Assembly (NCBI GenBank): GCA_025057975.1
Contig: JANWUV010000008.1
Span: 62,001-126,000 of the forward strand
Direction of reading: 5' to 3'
Origin: Chloracidobacterium sp.
GTDB taxonomy: Bacteria; Acidobacteriota; Blastocatellia; Chloracidobacteriales; Chloracidobacteriaceae
DNA length: 64,000 bases
Numbering within the stretch: the first letter of the stretch is position 1; the number at the start of each line of letters is the position of its first letter. Below are positions 7,658 through 15,965 of this stretch, in pieces. The notes under the pieces are model-generated. The model had not been told where the DNA came from, made no database searches, and saw only the letters and a list, made by a program, of their open reading frames with translations. The position numbers and the translations under genes are program-made.

Positions 7658-8773
7658 TCAGGTAGCGCCGGGTGAGGTCGCAACCGGCGTCTCGGTTTCC
7701 TGCAACAAACCGGCGGCCCGCAAACCCCCAACGAGGAAAAGAAACACCAAGGCTTCGTTCGGAACCGCCGCCAACAACTCGCCGAGCGTTCGGCGGCCGT
7801 CAAAAAGGCGCAGTAACCCAACCGTTTGCTGGGGGAGGGCGTTGGCCTCCAACCGGCGGCGCAAATCCGGCGCAAGGACGTAAGTTCTAGTGTCTTCGAC
7901 TTTGGTGTGCAGCAAACGGTCAGCCAACGTCAGCAGCAACTCGGCCGTCTGAAGCGCCGACGCCGGCGTGTGGTGGGCGGCGGACGGATGGACGGCTGCG
8001 CTCAGTTCAGCGAGTGGCTCTTGGTCTTCCGCCGCTGTCGCAGTCGGCGTCGGAGTATCCTCTAAGGTCGCCGACTTGCTTGTCCGACGCAGGGCTTCCG
8101 CCGCTTCGTCGCGTCGCCGAAAAGCTTCCATCAGCAAACCCATGAGCCGGTCGTGCAGTGTACACGGCGGCGGAACAGGCGGTGGCGGGGTCATCTGAAG
8201 CTTGACGCCTTCCCACAGGAGGATGTCATAGGCGGCCGGCTCGCCGGACCGGTCGCCGGTTTCGGCGTGAACAAGATCACCATTGCTGAAGTAAAGGTAG
8301 CCGACCCGTCCTCCAGCAGCGATGCGCAGGACGCAGCTTTTGCGTTCCATCTCTAGAAGCTGGAGGAATGAAGCAAGGGTCAGGCCCTGAATTACGCCCT
8401 GCTGACGCGCGTTCAACTCGTTGCAGATCACGGTGTAGAGCGTGCTCACGCTGAACGGTTTGCGGATGACCGGGAGCGCGCCGATCTGGTGCAGACGGCT
8501 TTCGACATCGCTGACCGCCATGGCAGTCAGAATGACGATGGGGAGGTTGACCTGCTCGCTCAATAGGTGAGCGATGAGTTCAAAGCCGTCCATGACGGGC
8601 ATCTGGAGGTCAGTGACAACGATGTCCGCCGGCTGATGCGCCAGAATGTCGAGCGCCTCCTGTCCGTGTCCGGCCGTCACGACGGAAAAACCGTCCTGAT
8701 GCTGGCTCAGCCACTTGGACACAAGCCCGGCAATGGCGTCGTCATCTTCAACCAAGAGCACGCGCTTCTTCAT
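7658..8773 (-). CDS. Response regulator with DUF4388 (PatA-like) domain
   Basis: A 371-residue regulator. Residues 1-120 form a receiver domain (acidic LVEDDD, phospho-acceptor Asp in VVTDLQMP, conserved Lys in IRKPFS). Residues about 125-235 form a DUF4388 domain (LASFLQLLEMERKSCVLRI, GYLYFSNGDLVHAETG). A variable Ala/Thr/Pro linker and a C-terminal alpha-helical region with LRLFDGRRTLGELL follow. DUF4388 proteins are frequent in myxobacteria and acidobacteria, with outputs through protein contacts rather than DNA binding. ATG 8773 is preceded by GGAG. No cognate kinase is adjacent. Confidence 0.88.
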   Translation of the reverse strand: MKKRVLLVEDDDAIAGLVSKWLSQHQDGFSVVTAGHGQEALDILAHQPADIVVTDLQMPVMDGFELIAHLLSEQVNLPIVILTAMAVSDVESRLHQIGALPVIRKPFSVSTLYTVICNELNARQQGVIQGLTLASFLQLLEMERKSCVLRIAAGGRVGYLYFSNGDLVHAETGDRSGEPAAYDILLWEGVKLQMTPPPPVPPPCTLHDRLMGLLMEAFRRRDEAAEALRRTSKSATLEDTPTPTATAAEDQEPLAELSAAVHPSAAHHTPASALQTAELLLTLADRLLHTKVEDTRTYVLAPDLRRRLEANALPQQTVGLLRLFDGRRTLGELLAAVPNEALVFLFLVGGLRAAGLLQETETPVATSPGAT

Positions 8774-8831
8774 AAAACGCTCCGTTGTAGAAAAACAGGT
8801 GTGTAGGCCGGACGGCTGTCGCCGACGGGCG

Positions 8832-9296
8832 TCATAAACCGCTCAGCACCAAAAACTCCGGCGTCACAATGACGGGACAGGGAAAGCCGCTCGTCAGATT
8901 GAATCGCCGCACCCGCGCCTGCCGGTGGATGCTGGCGATATGCCCAAAGTTCCAGGTGACGAAAAAGTCCACATTGTGTACGGAGGCGAGGGCGACATGG
9001 AAGGCGTCGGCCAGGAAGCGCCGCTGAAAAATGCCGCAGCCAATGTAACCCGCCGCCAACATGGCGGCTTCCTCGCAGATGGGAAGGTAGGGGAGCGGCC
9101 GAATCAAGTTCAGGTACGCCGAACGGTGCGGTTCCGCCAGTTGTTCGAGTTCATAGCGCACCAGCGGTGAGACGAACGGCTGGTACTCGTTCAGGTCGTA
9201 TTCCCACCACCGCAGGGTGAGGTCGCGCCGAAAGGGGTCATCATTGTCGAGATACGCCCCAATAACGGATGTTTCAAGGTAGAGCGTTAGTTTCAC
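8832..9296 (-). CDS. Solitary PIN-domain (VapC-like) protein
   Basis: A 154-residue PIN domain, the fold of VapC-type toxin RNases. The first acidic position is in LYLETSVIGAYLD (Glu instead of the usual Asp), and later acidic residues are in LADAFHVALA and at the WNFGHI strand. It starts with GTG 9296. No antitoxin gene lies directly upstream (only the prkA leader) or downstream (a response regulator). It may be an orphan toxin, a remnant, or an RNA-processing nuclease. Confidence 0.8.
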   Translation of the reverse strand: MKLTLYLETSVIGAYLDNDDPFRRDLTLRWWEYDLNEYQPFVSPLVRYELEQLAEPHRSAYLNLIRPLPYLPICEEAAMLAAGYIGCGIFQRRFLADAFHVALASVHNVDFFVTWNFGHIASIHRQARVRRFNLTSGFPCPVIVTPEFLVLSGL

Positions 9297-9323
9297 CGGA
9301 AAACCTCAAGCCTTTCCATCTAC

Positions 9324-9353
9324 ACGACAATTGACACTACGACAATTGACGCT
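9324..9353. repeat. Tandem 15-bp repeat between the PIN gene and prkA
   Basis: ACGACAATTGACACT (9324-9338) is followed directly by ACGACAATTGACGCT (9339-9353), 14 of 15 bases identical. Each copy contains the palindrome CAATTG and a TTGAC box resembling a sigma70 -35 element. The repeat lies in the divergent space between the PIN gene and prkA and could be an operator for either. No convincing -10 box follows at 17 bases. Confidence 0.6.
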
Positions 9354-9469
9354 GACGCCGAATGCGCCCATACTTCCCGGCAAGACGGTCTGCGCGCTCA
9401 GCGCAGGCCGCGCGCAGACTGCTTGCGCTGGATTTTTGCATCTCATCGTCCGTGACGGGAGTCGCTGCC

Positions 9470-11401
9470 ATGTCTGACACTACACCCGCAAAGCCCGATA
9501 TTACCCAGCTTTTAGAAGCGCACCGGCGTGAACGCGCTTCGCTGCATTGGGAAGGGACCTTCCGTGAGTACTTCGAAATGGCGGTCAAGCGGCCCAAACT
9601 GACGCAACTGGCGCATGCCCGCATCTGCGACATGATTCTGGCCGCCGGTACGACGGTCATCAATCCGGGGACACAAGACGAAGTCACGCGCTATAACTTC
9701 TTCAGTGAAGAACTCTTCGGGATTGATGAAACCATCGAACAACTGGTCGAGTACTTCAAGTCCGCGGCGCAGCGTCTGGAGGTGCGCAAGCGGATTCTTC
9801 TCCTGATGGGGCCAGTCGGCGGCGGGAAGTCCACCATTGTCACGCTGCTCAAGCGCGGCCTCGAAAAGTGGACGCGCACTGAAGAGGGCGCCGTTTACGC
9901 CATCAAGGGCGACCCAATGCACGGCGACCCGATGCTTCTGATCCCACAGGAACTGCGCCCCGAAATCCAAAAGCACTACGGAATTTACATTGAAGGGGAA
10001 CTTAGCCCGCAGGCGCGCTACGATTTGGAGCACACCTACAAGGGCCGCCACGAGGATGTCATCGTTGAACGCATTGTGTTTTCTGAGAAGGACCGCGTCG
10101 GCATTGGAACATTCGCTCCGAGCGATCCAAAATCGCAAGATGTTTCTGAGTTGACCGGTTCGGTTGATCTTTCGATGATTGGCGAAGTTGGCGTGGAAAG
10201 CGATCCACGCGCCTACCGCTTCGACGGTGAACTCAATGTCGCCAATCGCGGCATGATGGAGTTTATTGAAATCCTCAAGTGCGATGAAAAGTTCCTCTAC
10301 TCGCTGCTAACGCTTTCTCAGGAACAGGCCATCAAGACCGGCCGGTATGCGATGATCTACGCCGACGAGGTGATCATTTCGCATACGAACGAAAATGAAT
10401 ACCTGGCGTTTGTTGGGAATAAGAAAAACGAAGCCTTGCAGGACCGCATCATTATGATCAAGGTGCCGTACAACCTCAAGGTTTCGGAAGAGGAACGCAT
10501 CTACAAGAAGCTGATCTCGCAAAGCAATCTTCAGGATGTCCACATTGCGCCCTACACGTTGCGCGTCGCAGCAATGTTCGCTGTACTGACCCGTCTAGAG
10601 CCGCCGAAGCGAGCCAACATTGATCTCATCAAGAAGATGAAACTCTATGACGGTGAGGACGTAGACGGCTTCAAGAGCAAGGATGTCAAAGAGCTAAAGG
10701 CTGAAGCTGTCCGCGAGGGGATGTTCGGCATTTCGCCGCGCTATATCATCAACCGTTTGTCGAGCGCGCTCGTGCAGGACTCGAAGAAGTACATCACGCC
10801 GATTGACGCGCTGCGCGCCATCCGTGACGGCTTCGATCAGCACACTGGCATCACGCCTGAAGAACGTGAGCGGTATCTCAATCTGCTAACACTGGTACGG
10901 AAGGAGTACGACGAAATCGCCAAGAATGAAGTGCAGCGGGCGTTTGTCTATTCGTTCGAGGAAATGGCGAAGAGCATCTGCGACAACTACCTCGACAACG
11001 TAGAAGCCTACTGCAACAAGGAGAAAATTAAGGACGCGATTACTGAAGAGGAAATGGAGCCGGATGAGCGGCTCATGCGCTCGATTGAAGAGCAGATTGG
11101 GATTTCAGAGAACGCCAAGAACATGTTCCGGCAGGAAATCCTGATCCGTATCTCAACCTATGCCCGCAAAGGCAAGCGGTTTGAGTACACCTCGCACGAG
11201 CGCCTGAAGGAGGCTATTGAGAAGAAAATCTTTGCTGACTTGAAGGATATTGTCAAAATTACGACCTCAACCAAGTCGCCGGATGCCGATCAGTTGCGAC
11301 GGATCAACGAAGTGATTGACCGACTGGTGAAAAAGCATGGCTATACGCCGGAAAGCGCCAACGAGTTGCTCAAGTACGTCGGCAGTTTGCTGTCCCGGTA
11401 A
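9470..11401 (+). CDS. prkA: PrkA-family serine protein kinase / AAA+ protein
   Basis: A 643-residue PrkA (YeaG-like) protein, normal in length. The N-terminal AAA+ part has Walker A GPVGGGKST and a long conserved core (for example EFIEILKCDEKFLYSLL and MIYADEVIISHTNENEY). The C-terminal part is the PrkA kinase-like domain. ATG 9470 is chosen because GGGAG precedes it and the family begins near here; an ATG at 9362 would add an atypical Arg-rich tail. In other bacteria PrkA works with YeaH and SpoVR in stress or starvation responses; neither is a neighbour here. Members have been reported as kinases and as ATP-dependent proteases, so the activity is not settled. Confidence 0.95.
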   Translation: MSDTTPAKPDITQLLEAHRRERASLHWEGTFREYFEMAVKRPKLTQLAHARICDMILAAGTTVINPGTQDEVTRYNFFSEELFGIDETIEQLVEYFKSAAQRLEVRKRILLLMGPVGGGKSTIVTLLKRGLEKWTRTEEGAVYAIKGDPMHGDPMLLIPQELRPEIQKHYGIYIEGELSPQARYDLEHTYKGRHEDVIVERIVFSEKDRVGIGTFAPSDPKSQDVSELTGSVDLSMIGEVGVESDPRAYRFDGELNVANRGMMEFIEILKCDEKFLYSLLTLSQEQAIKTGRYAMIYADEVIISHTNENEYLAFVGNKKNEALQDRIIMIKVPYNLKVSEEERIYKKLISQSNLQDVHIAPYTLRVAAMFAVLTRLEPPKRANIDLIKKMKLYDGEDVDGFKSKDVKELKAEAVREGMFGISPRYIINRLSSALVQDSKKYITPIDALRAIRDGFDQHTGITPEERERYLNLLTLVRKEYDEIAKNEVQRAFVYSFEEMAKSICDNYLDNVEAYCNKEKIKDAITEEEMEPDERLMRSIEEQIGISENAKNMFRQEILIRISTYARKGKRFEYTSHERLKEAIEKKIFADLKDIVKITTSTKSPDADQLRRINEVIDRLVKKHGYTPESANELLKYVGSLLSR

Positions 11402-11421
11402 GCGCGTTATCGGAGTCCGAG

Positions 11422-12711
11422 ATGGCGCGGCGGCTTGAGCCGACCCGTCGTCTGTGTGGGCGGGTCCACCTACCGGGTGACAAATCCATTTCGCATCGCA
11501 TGGCGATGTTGGCCGCCATTGCGGACGGCGACACTGAACTTGAAAACTACTCGACAAGCGCTGATTGCGCAGCGACCCTTGAGTGTCTGAAGCGATTGGG
11601 CGTGAGCGTCCGCCCTGCCGTGTCGGGTGTGGTCATCGGCGGGGTGGGGAGGAGCGGTTTCCGGCCGAGCGCCGCCACCCTCGACGCCGCCAACTCCGGC
11701 ACGACCATCCGCCTGCTGGCGGGCTTGCTCGCTGGGCAGCCGTTTGAGACGCGCATCACCGGCGATGCTTCGCTGCGGCGGCGGCCAATGCGGCGCATCA
11801 TCGAGCCGCTGCGACGCATGGGCGCAACCCTGACCGCCGTGGATGACAATTTTGCCCCGCTGAGTGTGCGGGGCGGCGACCTGCGGGGCATAACGTATGA
11901 GTCGCCTGTCGCCAGCGCGCAGGTCAAGTCCTGCCTGTTGTTGGCTGGACTGTTCGCCGCTGGTGACACGACGGTGATTGAGCCGATGCCGACACGCGAC
12001 CACACGGAGCGCCTGTTGGGCGCGTTCGGTGTGCCGGTCACCATTCAGGGTTCAGCCTGTACGGTGACGGGCGGTTTGCCGTTACAAAGTCCGGGACGGC
12101 TGCGCGCGCCGGGCGACTTTTCGGCGGCGGCGTTTTTCATCGCCGCCGGTTTGATGACGCCGACGGCCGACATCAGGCTTGAGGGCGTCGGGCTCAATCC
12201 AACCCGCACCGGCTTCCTGACGGTGCTGCGCGCCGCCGGGGCAGAGGTTGAAGTAGCGAACGAGCGCCTTGAAGGGGGAGAACCGGTTGCCGACTTACGG
12301 GTGACGCCCGCAACGCCGCGTCCGATAAGGACCCTTCGCGCAACCGGTGCATTGACCGCCAACGCCATTGACGAAATCCCTATCCTCGCCATCTTGGGCG
12401 CGTACTTCCATGGTCTTGAAGTCGCCGACGCCAGCGAGTTGCGCGTCAAGGAAAGCGACCGGCTGGCGCTCATTGCGCACAACTTGCGCGCGATGGGCGT
12501 TGCGGTGGAAGAACGCCCGGACGGCTTGACCATTCCCGGCGGCCAACGGCTGCGTGGGGCGACCATTCACACCGCTGGCGACCACCGCATTGCTATGGCG
12601 TTCGCCGTGGCTGCGCTAGTTGCCGACGGCCCGACGACGCTTGACGACGCCGACTGTGTCTGCGTGTCATTCCCGAATTTCTTCGCCGTGCTGGATCAGG
12701 TGCGGGGCTAA
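11422..12711 (+). CDS. aroA: 3-phosphoshikimate 1-carboxyvinyltransferase (EPSP synthase)
   Basis: Cytosolic shikimate-pathway enzyme that joins shikimate-3-phosphate and phosphoenolpyruvate to give EPSP, a precursor of chorismate and aromatic amino acids. It is 429 residues long, as usual. Diagnostic motifs are LPGDKSISHR near the N-terminus, NSGTTIRLL, RVKESDRL and GDHRIAMA. It starts at ATG 11422, 20 bp after prkA, with CGGAG upstream. It is not grouped with other aro genes here. Confidence 0.97.
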   Translation: MARRLEPTRRLCGRVHLPGDKSISHRMAMLAAIADGDTELENYSTSADCAATLECLKRLGVSVRPAVSGVVIGGVGRSGFRPSAATLDAANSGTTIRLLAGLLAGQPFETRITGDASLRRRPMRRIIEPLRRMGATLTAVDDNFAPLSVRGGDLRGITYESPVASAQVKSCLLLAGLFAAGDTTVIEPMPTRDHTERLLGAFGVPVTIQGSACTVTGGLPLQSPGRLRAPGDFSAAAFFIAAGLMTPTADIRLEGVGLNPTRTGFLTVLRAAGAEVEVANERLEGGEPVADLRVTPATPRPIRTLRATGALTANAIDEIPILAILGAYFHGLEVADASELRVKESDRLALIAHNLRAMGVAVEERPDGLTIPGGQRLRGATIHTAGDHRIAMAFAVAALVADGPTTLDDADCVCVSFPNFFAVLDQVRG

Positions 12712-12760
12712 GCCTGACGTGATGCGTTCAAGTGAGTGTTGAGAGAAGTAGAGAGGGACG

Positions 12761-14167
12761 ATGCCGAGAAAAGGTTCACTATTGGTCGTAGACGACGAAG
12801 AGGTCATGCGCGACGTGCTGGAGACCCTGCTTTCCAGCGCAGGGTATAGCGTCAGGGTTGCCCGAACGGGCGAAGAAGGGTTGGAACTCTACCGCGAACA
12901 CGTCTTTGACGCCGTTCTGCTAGATGTTTCGATGCCGGGCATGGGCGGGCTGGCGACGCTGGACGCGCTGCTCAGGCACGACCCGGAAGCCGTCGTGATT
13001 ATGATCACCGCCTATGCCACGTTTGAAACAGCGGTCGCCGCGTGGCAGCGTGGCGCGTTCAACTGCATTCGCAAGCCTTTTGAAAACAGCGACATCTTGC
13101 GCGTGGTCGAAGCTGGTGTGCGTCGCCGCCGCAAGGACGAGGAACATGCCCAGCTCAAACGCACCCTTCAACAGAGCGCGGAAATGCATGGCATTGTCGC
13201 TCGCAGCGCCGCCATGCGCGAGATTCTGGCGCTCGTCGAACAGATTGCTCCGGCCCGCACCACGGTGTTGATTCAGGGCGAATCCGGGACGGGGAAGGAA
13301 CTTATCGCCCGCGCGATTCACTTTGCGAGTCCACGCGCTAAAACCGGCCAGTTTGTGCCCGTCAACTGCAGCAACATTCCGACAGAACTGTTGGAAAGCG
13401 AGTTGTTCGGCCATGCACGCGGCGCCTTCACTGGCGCGTTCACAGCCAAAAAAGGGCTGTTTGACATCGCCGACGGCGGGACGTTGTTTTTGGATGAAAT
13501 CGGCAACATCGCCTTCGAGACCCAAGGCAAGTTGCTGCGCGTCATTCAGGAACGCGAGTTCATCCCACTTGGTGAGACGACACCGCACCGGGTGGACACG
13601 CGCATCGTCGCTGCAACGAACCTTGACCTCAAACAGGCTGTCCAAGAAGGTAAGTTTCGGGAAGACCTGTTTTATCGCCTCAATGTCATCACGATCAAAA
13701 TTCCACCTCTGCGCGAACGCCCAGAGGATATCTTGCCGCTGGCGCGACACTTCATCCGCAAGTACAACGCTGAAAACCAGCGCCAGATGTCTGAAGACAT
13801 TGACCCAGAGGTGCTTGCTCTGCTCGAAGCCTATCCGTTTCCCGGTAACGTCCGTGAGCTGGAGAACGTTATCGAGCGGGCGGTGGTTATCTCGCGTACC
13901 AACTCACTGACGGTGGAATGCCTGCGGGATGAGATTCTCAACCCCCCAACGAAGCGGTCTGCAACGACGCCGCCGGGTAGCTTGCTGCCTTCACATCTCG
14001 ACATTTCACAGGGCATTCACTTCTATGACGTGGTTGCGCAGTTTGAGATTGAGCTGATTCGGCGGGCGCTTGAGCTGACGCGCAATCATCAAAGTCGGGC
14101 GGCGAAACTCCTTGGGCTGAACCCAACGACGCTCAACAGTAAGATTAAGAACTACAACATCAAATGA
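12761..14167 (+). CDS. NtrC/PilR-type sigma54 response regulator
   Basis: A 468-residue activator: receiver domain (DDEE acidic pocket, Asp in VLLDVSMPG, Lys in IRKPFE), AAA+ domain with Walker A GESGTGKE and the sigma54 loop GAFTGA (ARGAFTGAF), and a C-terminal Fis-type helix-turn-helix (RAAKLLGLNPTTLNSKI). It activates sigma54 promoters by ATP hydrolysis. The histidine kinase at 15966-17750 has a PilS/NtrB layout and lies one gene away on the other strand, a plausible partner. Targets are unknown; no pilus genes are in the window. Confidence 0.95.
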   Translation: MPRKGSLLVVDDEEVMRDVLETLLSSAGYSVRVARTGEEGLELYREHVFDAVLLDVSMPGMGGLATLDALLRHDPEAVVIMITAYATFETAVAAWQRGAFNCIRKPFENSDILRVVEAGVRRRRKDEEHAQLKRTLQQSAEMHGIVARSAAMREILALVEQIAPARTTVLIQGESGTGKELIARAIHFASPRAKTGQFVPVNCSNIPTELLESELFGHARGAFTGAFTAKKGLFDIADGGTLFLDEIGNIAFETQGKLLRVIQEREFIPLGETTPHRVDTRIVAATNLDLKQAVQEGKFREDLFYRLNVITIKIPPLRERPEDILPLARHFIRKYNAENQRQMSEDIDPEVLALLEAYPFPGNVRELENVIERAVVISRTNSLTVECLRDEILNPPTKRSATTPPGSLLPSHLDISQGIHFYDVVAQFEIELIRRALELTRNHQSRAAKLLGLNPTTLNSKIKNYNIK

Positions 14168-14177
14168 ACAACATCTA

Positions 14178-15824
14178 ATGACAGTGTTTATGTACCTAAC
14201 CTCTCTGCGTTTTTTGGAGCAACCTCAGAACTGGCTTCCCATTGTTCAGGGAATATCCGATCTAGAGAAATTTTCCCGAACGAATAACATTAGTTATCTC
14301 TACACATCTGACACATTTGACTGGATAATCTTTTTTCTGTACTTCGGCTTACTCTTTATCCTAGCTGTTTATGGTGCTTATCGGTTGAGGATCACCTACC
14401 TCTTTTTGAAGTACCGTCGCTTTCGTCCACAACCGAAAGCATATTTTGACGAAGCAAATCTACCACGTGTGACGGTTCAGTTGCCCTTGTTCAATGAGAT
14501 GTATGTCGTCGAGCGTCTGCTGGCAGCTTGCGTCGCATTAGACTACCCAAAGGATAAACTGGAGATTCAAGTTCTGGATGACTCGACCGATGAGACGCAG
14601 GCTATTGCCAGGGCCGCCGTCGAGCGTTACGCCGCGCAGGGAATTGACATTGTTTACCTCCACCGGACGGAGCGGAAAGGCTTCAAAGCCGGCGCTCTAA
14701 GTGAGGGACTGAAGGTCGCTAAGGGGCAATTCATCCTCATTTTTGACGCGGATTTCCAACCGAAGCCGGATTGCATTCGGAAGATGATCCACTACTTTAC
14801 AGAGCCCCGCGTTGGCGTCGTTCAGTTCCGGTGGAGCCACCTCAATGCTGAGTACAACCTACTGACGCGCGTTCAGAGCGTCATGCTGGACGGCCATTTC
14901 GTTGTCGAACACACGGCGCGGCATCGCAGCGGCGGCTTTTTCAACTTTAACGGTACGGCCGGCATGTGGCGGCGGGAAGCGATTGAATGGTCGGGTGGCT
15001 GGCAGGCGGATACACTGGCAGAGGACACGGATTTGAGCTACCGCGCGCAACTACTGGGCTGGAAGTTTGTGTATATTCTGGATGAAGATGTGCCGGCTGA
15101 GCTTCCGGTGGACATCAATGCCTTCAAGGTTCAGCAGCGCCGGTGGGCGAAAGGCTATACGCAGGTTGCTATGAAGATTCTGCCGCGACTAAGCGGTTTG
15201 CACTTGCCGTTGCATGCTAAGATTGAAACCTTCTTTCATTTGTCAGGCAACTTGATTTATCCATTGATGATTTTGTTCCACTTGCTTCATCTGCCGATTC
15301 TCATTGTTCGGTACAATCAGGGACTTTTTCACCTGATGCTGCTGGATGTGCCGTTTATGTTGCTTTCAACGTTCTCAGTGACGTTATACTACCTCATATC
15401 GCTCAAAGAACTGCACGGAAGACGTTGGAAAGATTTACTGATGATTTATTTAGCGATGTCTATCGGCATCGGTATCTCCATCAGCAACGCCAAGGCCGTC
15501 TTGGAGGCCCTGCTTGGCGTTCAGAGCGGATTTGCGAGGACGCCAAAGTACGCCATTGATGGAACGTCACCGGCGCAAGACTGGCAGCGAAAGAAATACC
15601 GCCGGAACATGGGTTGGCTGCCGGCGCTTGAAATCAGTATGGCGATCTACTTTGTCTTGGCGATTGCTTACGCGGTACGCAGTGAGATTTGGGGCGTCCT
15701 ACCGTTTCTTGCCATTTTTGTCATTGGCTATGGCTATGTCGGTGTCGCTTCTCTACTAAACGGGCTGGGGGTCCAACGGGAGACGGAGCGAATCAGCGGT
15801 GACCTTACGCCGGCGATGGAGTAA
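14178..15824 (+). CDS. Membrane glycosyltransferase family 2 (cellulose-synthase-like)
   Basis: A 548-residue processive-type GT2. An N-terminal membrane helix (about 52-70) is followed by a catalytic domain with DDSTDE, the DAD metal motif (IFDADFQP), the acceptor motif AEDTDLSY and QQRRWAKG (QxxRW), then three to four membrane helices at the C-terminus. It probably makes or exports a beta-linked surface polysaccharide or glycolipid. The start at ATG 14178 is 10 bp after the regulator stop, so it is cotranscribed with it. Product and acceptor cannot be told from sequence. Confidence 0.92.
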   Translation: MTVFMYLTSLRFLEQPQNWLPIVQGISDLEKFSRTNNISYLYTSDTFDWIIFFLYFGLLFILAVYGAYRLRITYLFLKYRRFRPQPKAYFDEANLPRVTVQLPLFNEMYVVERLLAACVALDYPKDKLEIQVLDDSTDETQAIARAAVERYAAQGIDIVYLHRTERKGFKAGALSEGLKVAKGQFILIFDADFQPKPDCIRKMIHYFTEPRVGVVQFRWSHLNAEYNLLTRVQSVMLDGHFVVEHTARHRSGGFFNFNGTAGMWRREAIEWSGGWQADTLAEDTDLSYRAQLLGWKFVYILDEDVPAELPVDINAFKVQQRRWAKGYTQVAMKILPRLSGLHLPLHAKIETFFHLSGNLIYPLMILFHLLHLPILIVRYNQGLFHLMLLDVPFMLLSTFSVTLYYLISLKELHGRRWKDLLMIYLAMSIGIGISISNAKAVLEALLGVQSGFARTPKYAIDGTSPAQDWQRKKYRRNMGWLPALEISMAIYFVLAIAYAVRSEIWGVLPFLAIFVIGYGYVGVASLLNGLGVQRETERISGDLTPAME

Positions 15825-15965
15825 ATCCCCCAGCTCGGCTTGGACATACCACCTTCCGTCGGCGGAAGCAGGAAGGATGGAAGCATCGAGCGTCGGCGCT
15901 TATTGTCTCCCATTGAACGTGAGTTTTTCGAGAGGGCCGCTGGCATGCTGGTGAGTCGCTACACG

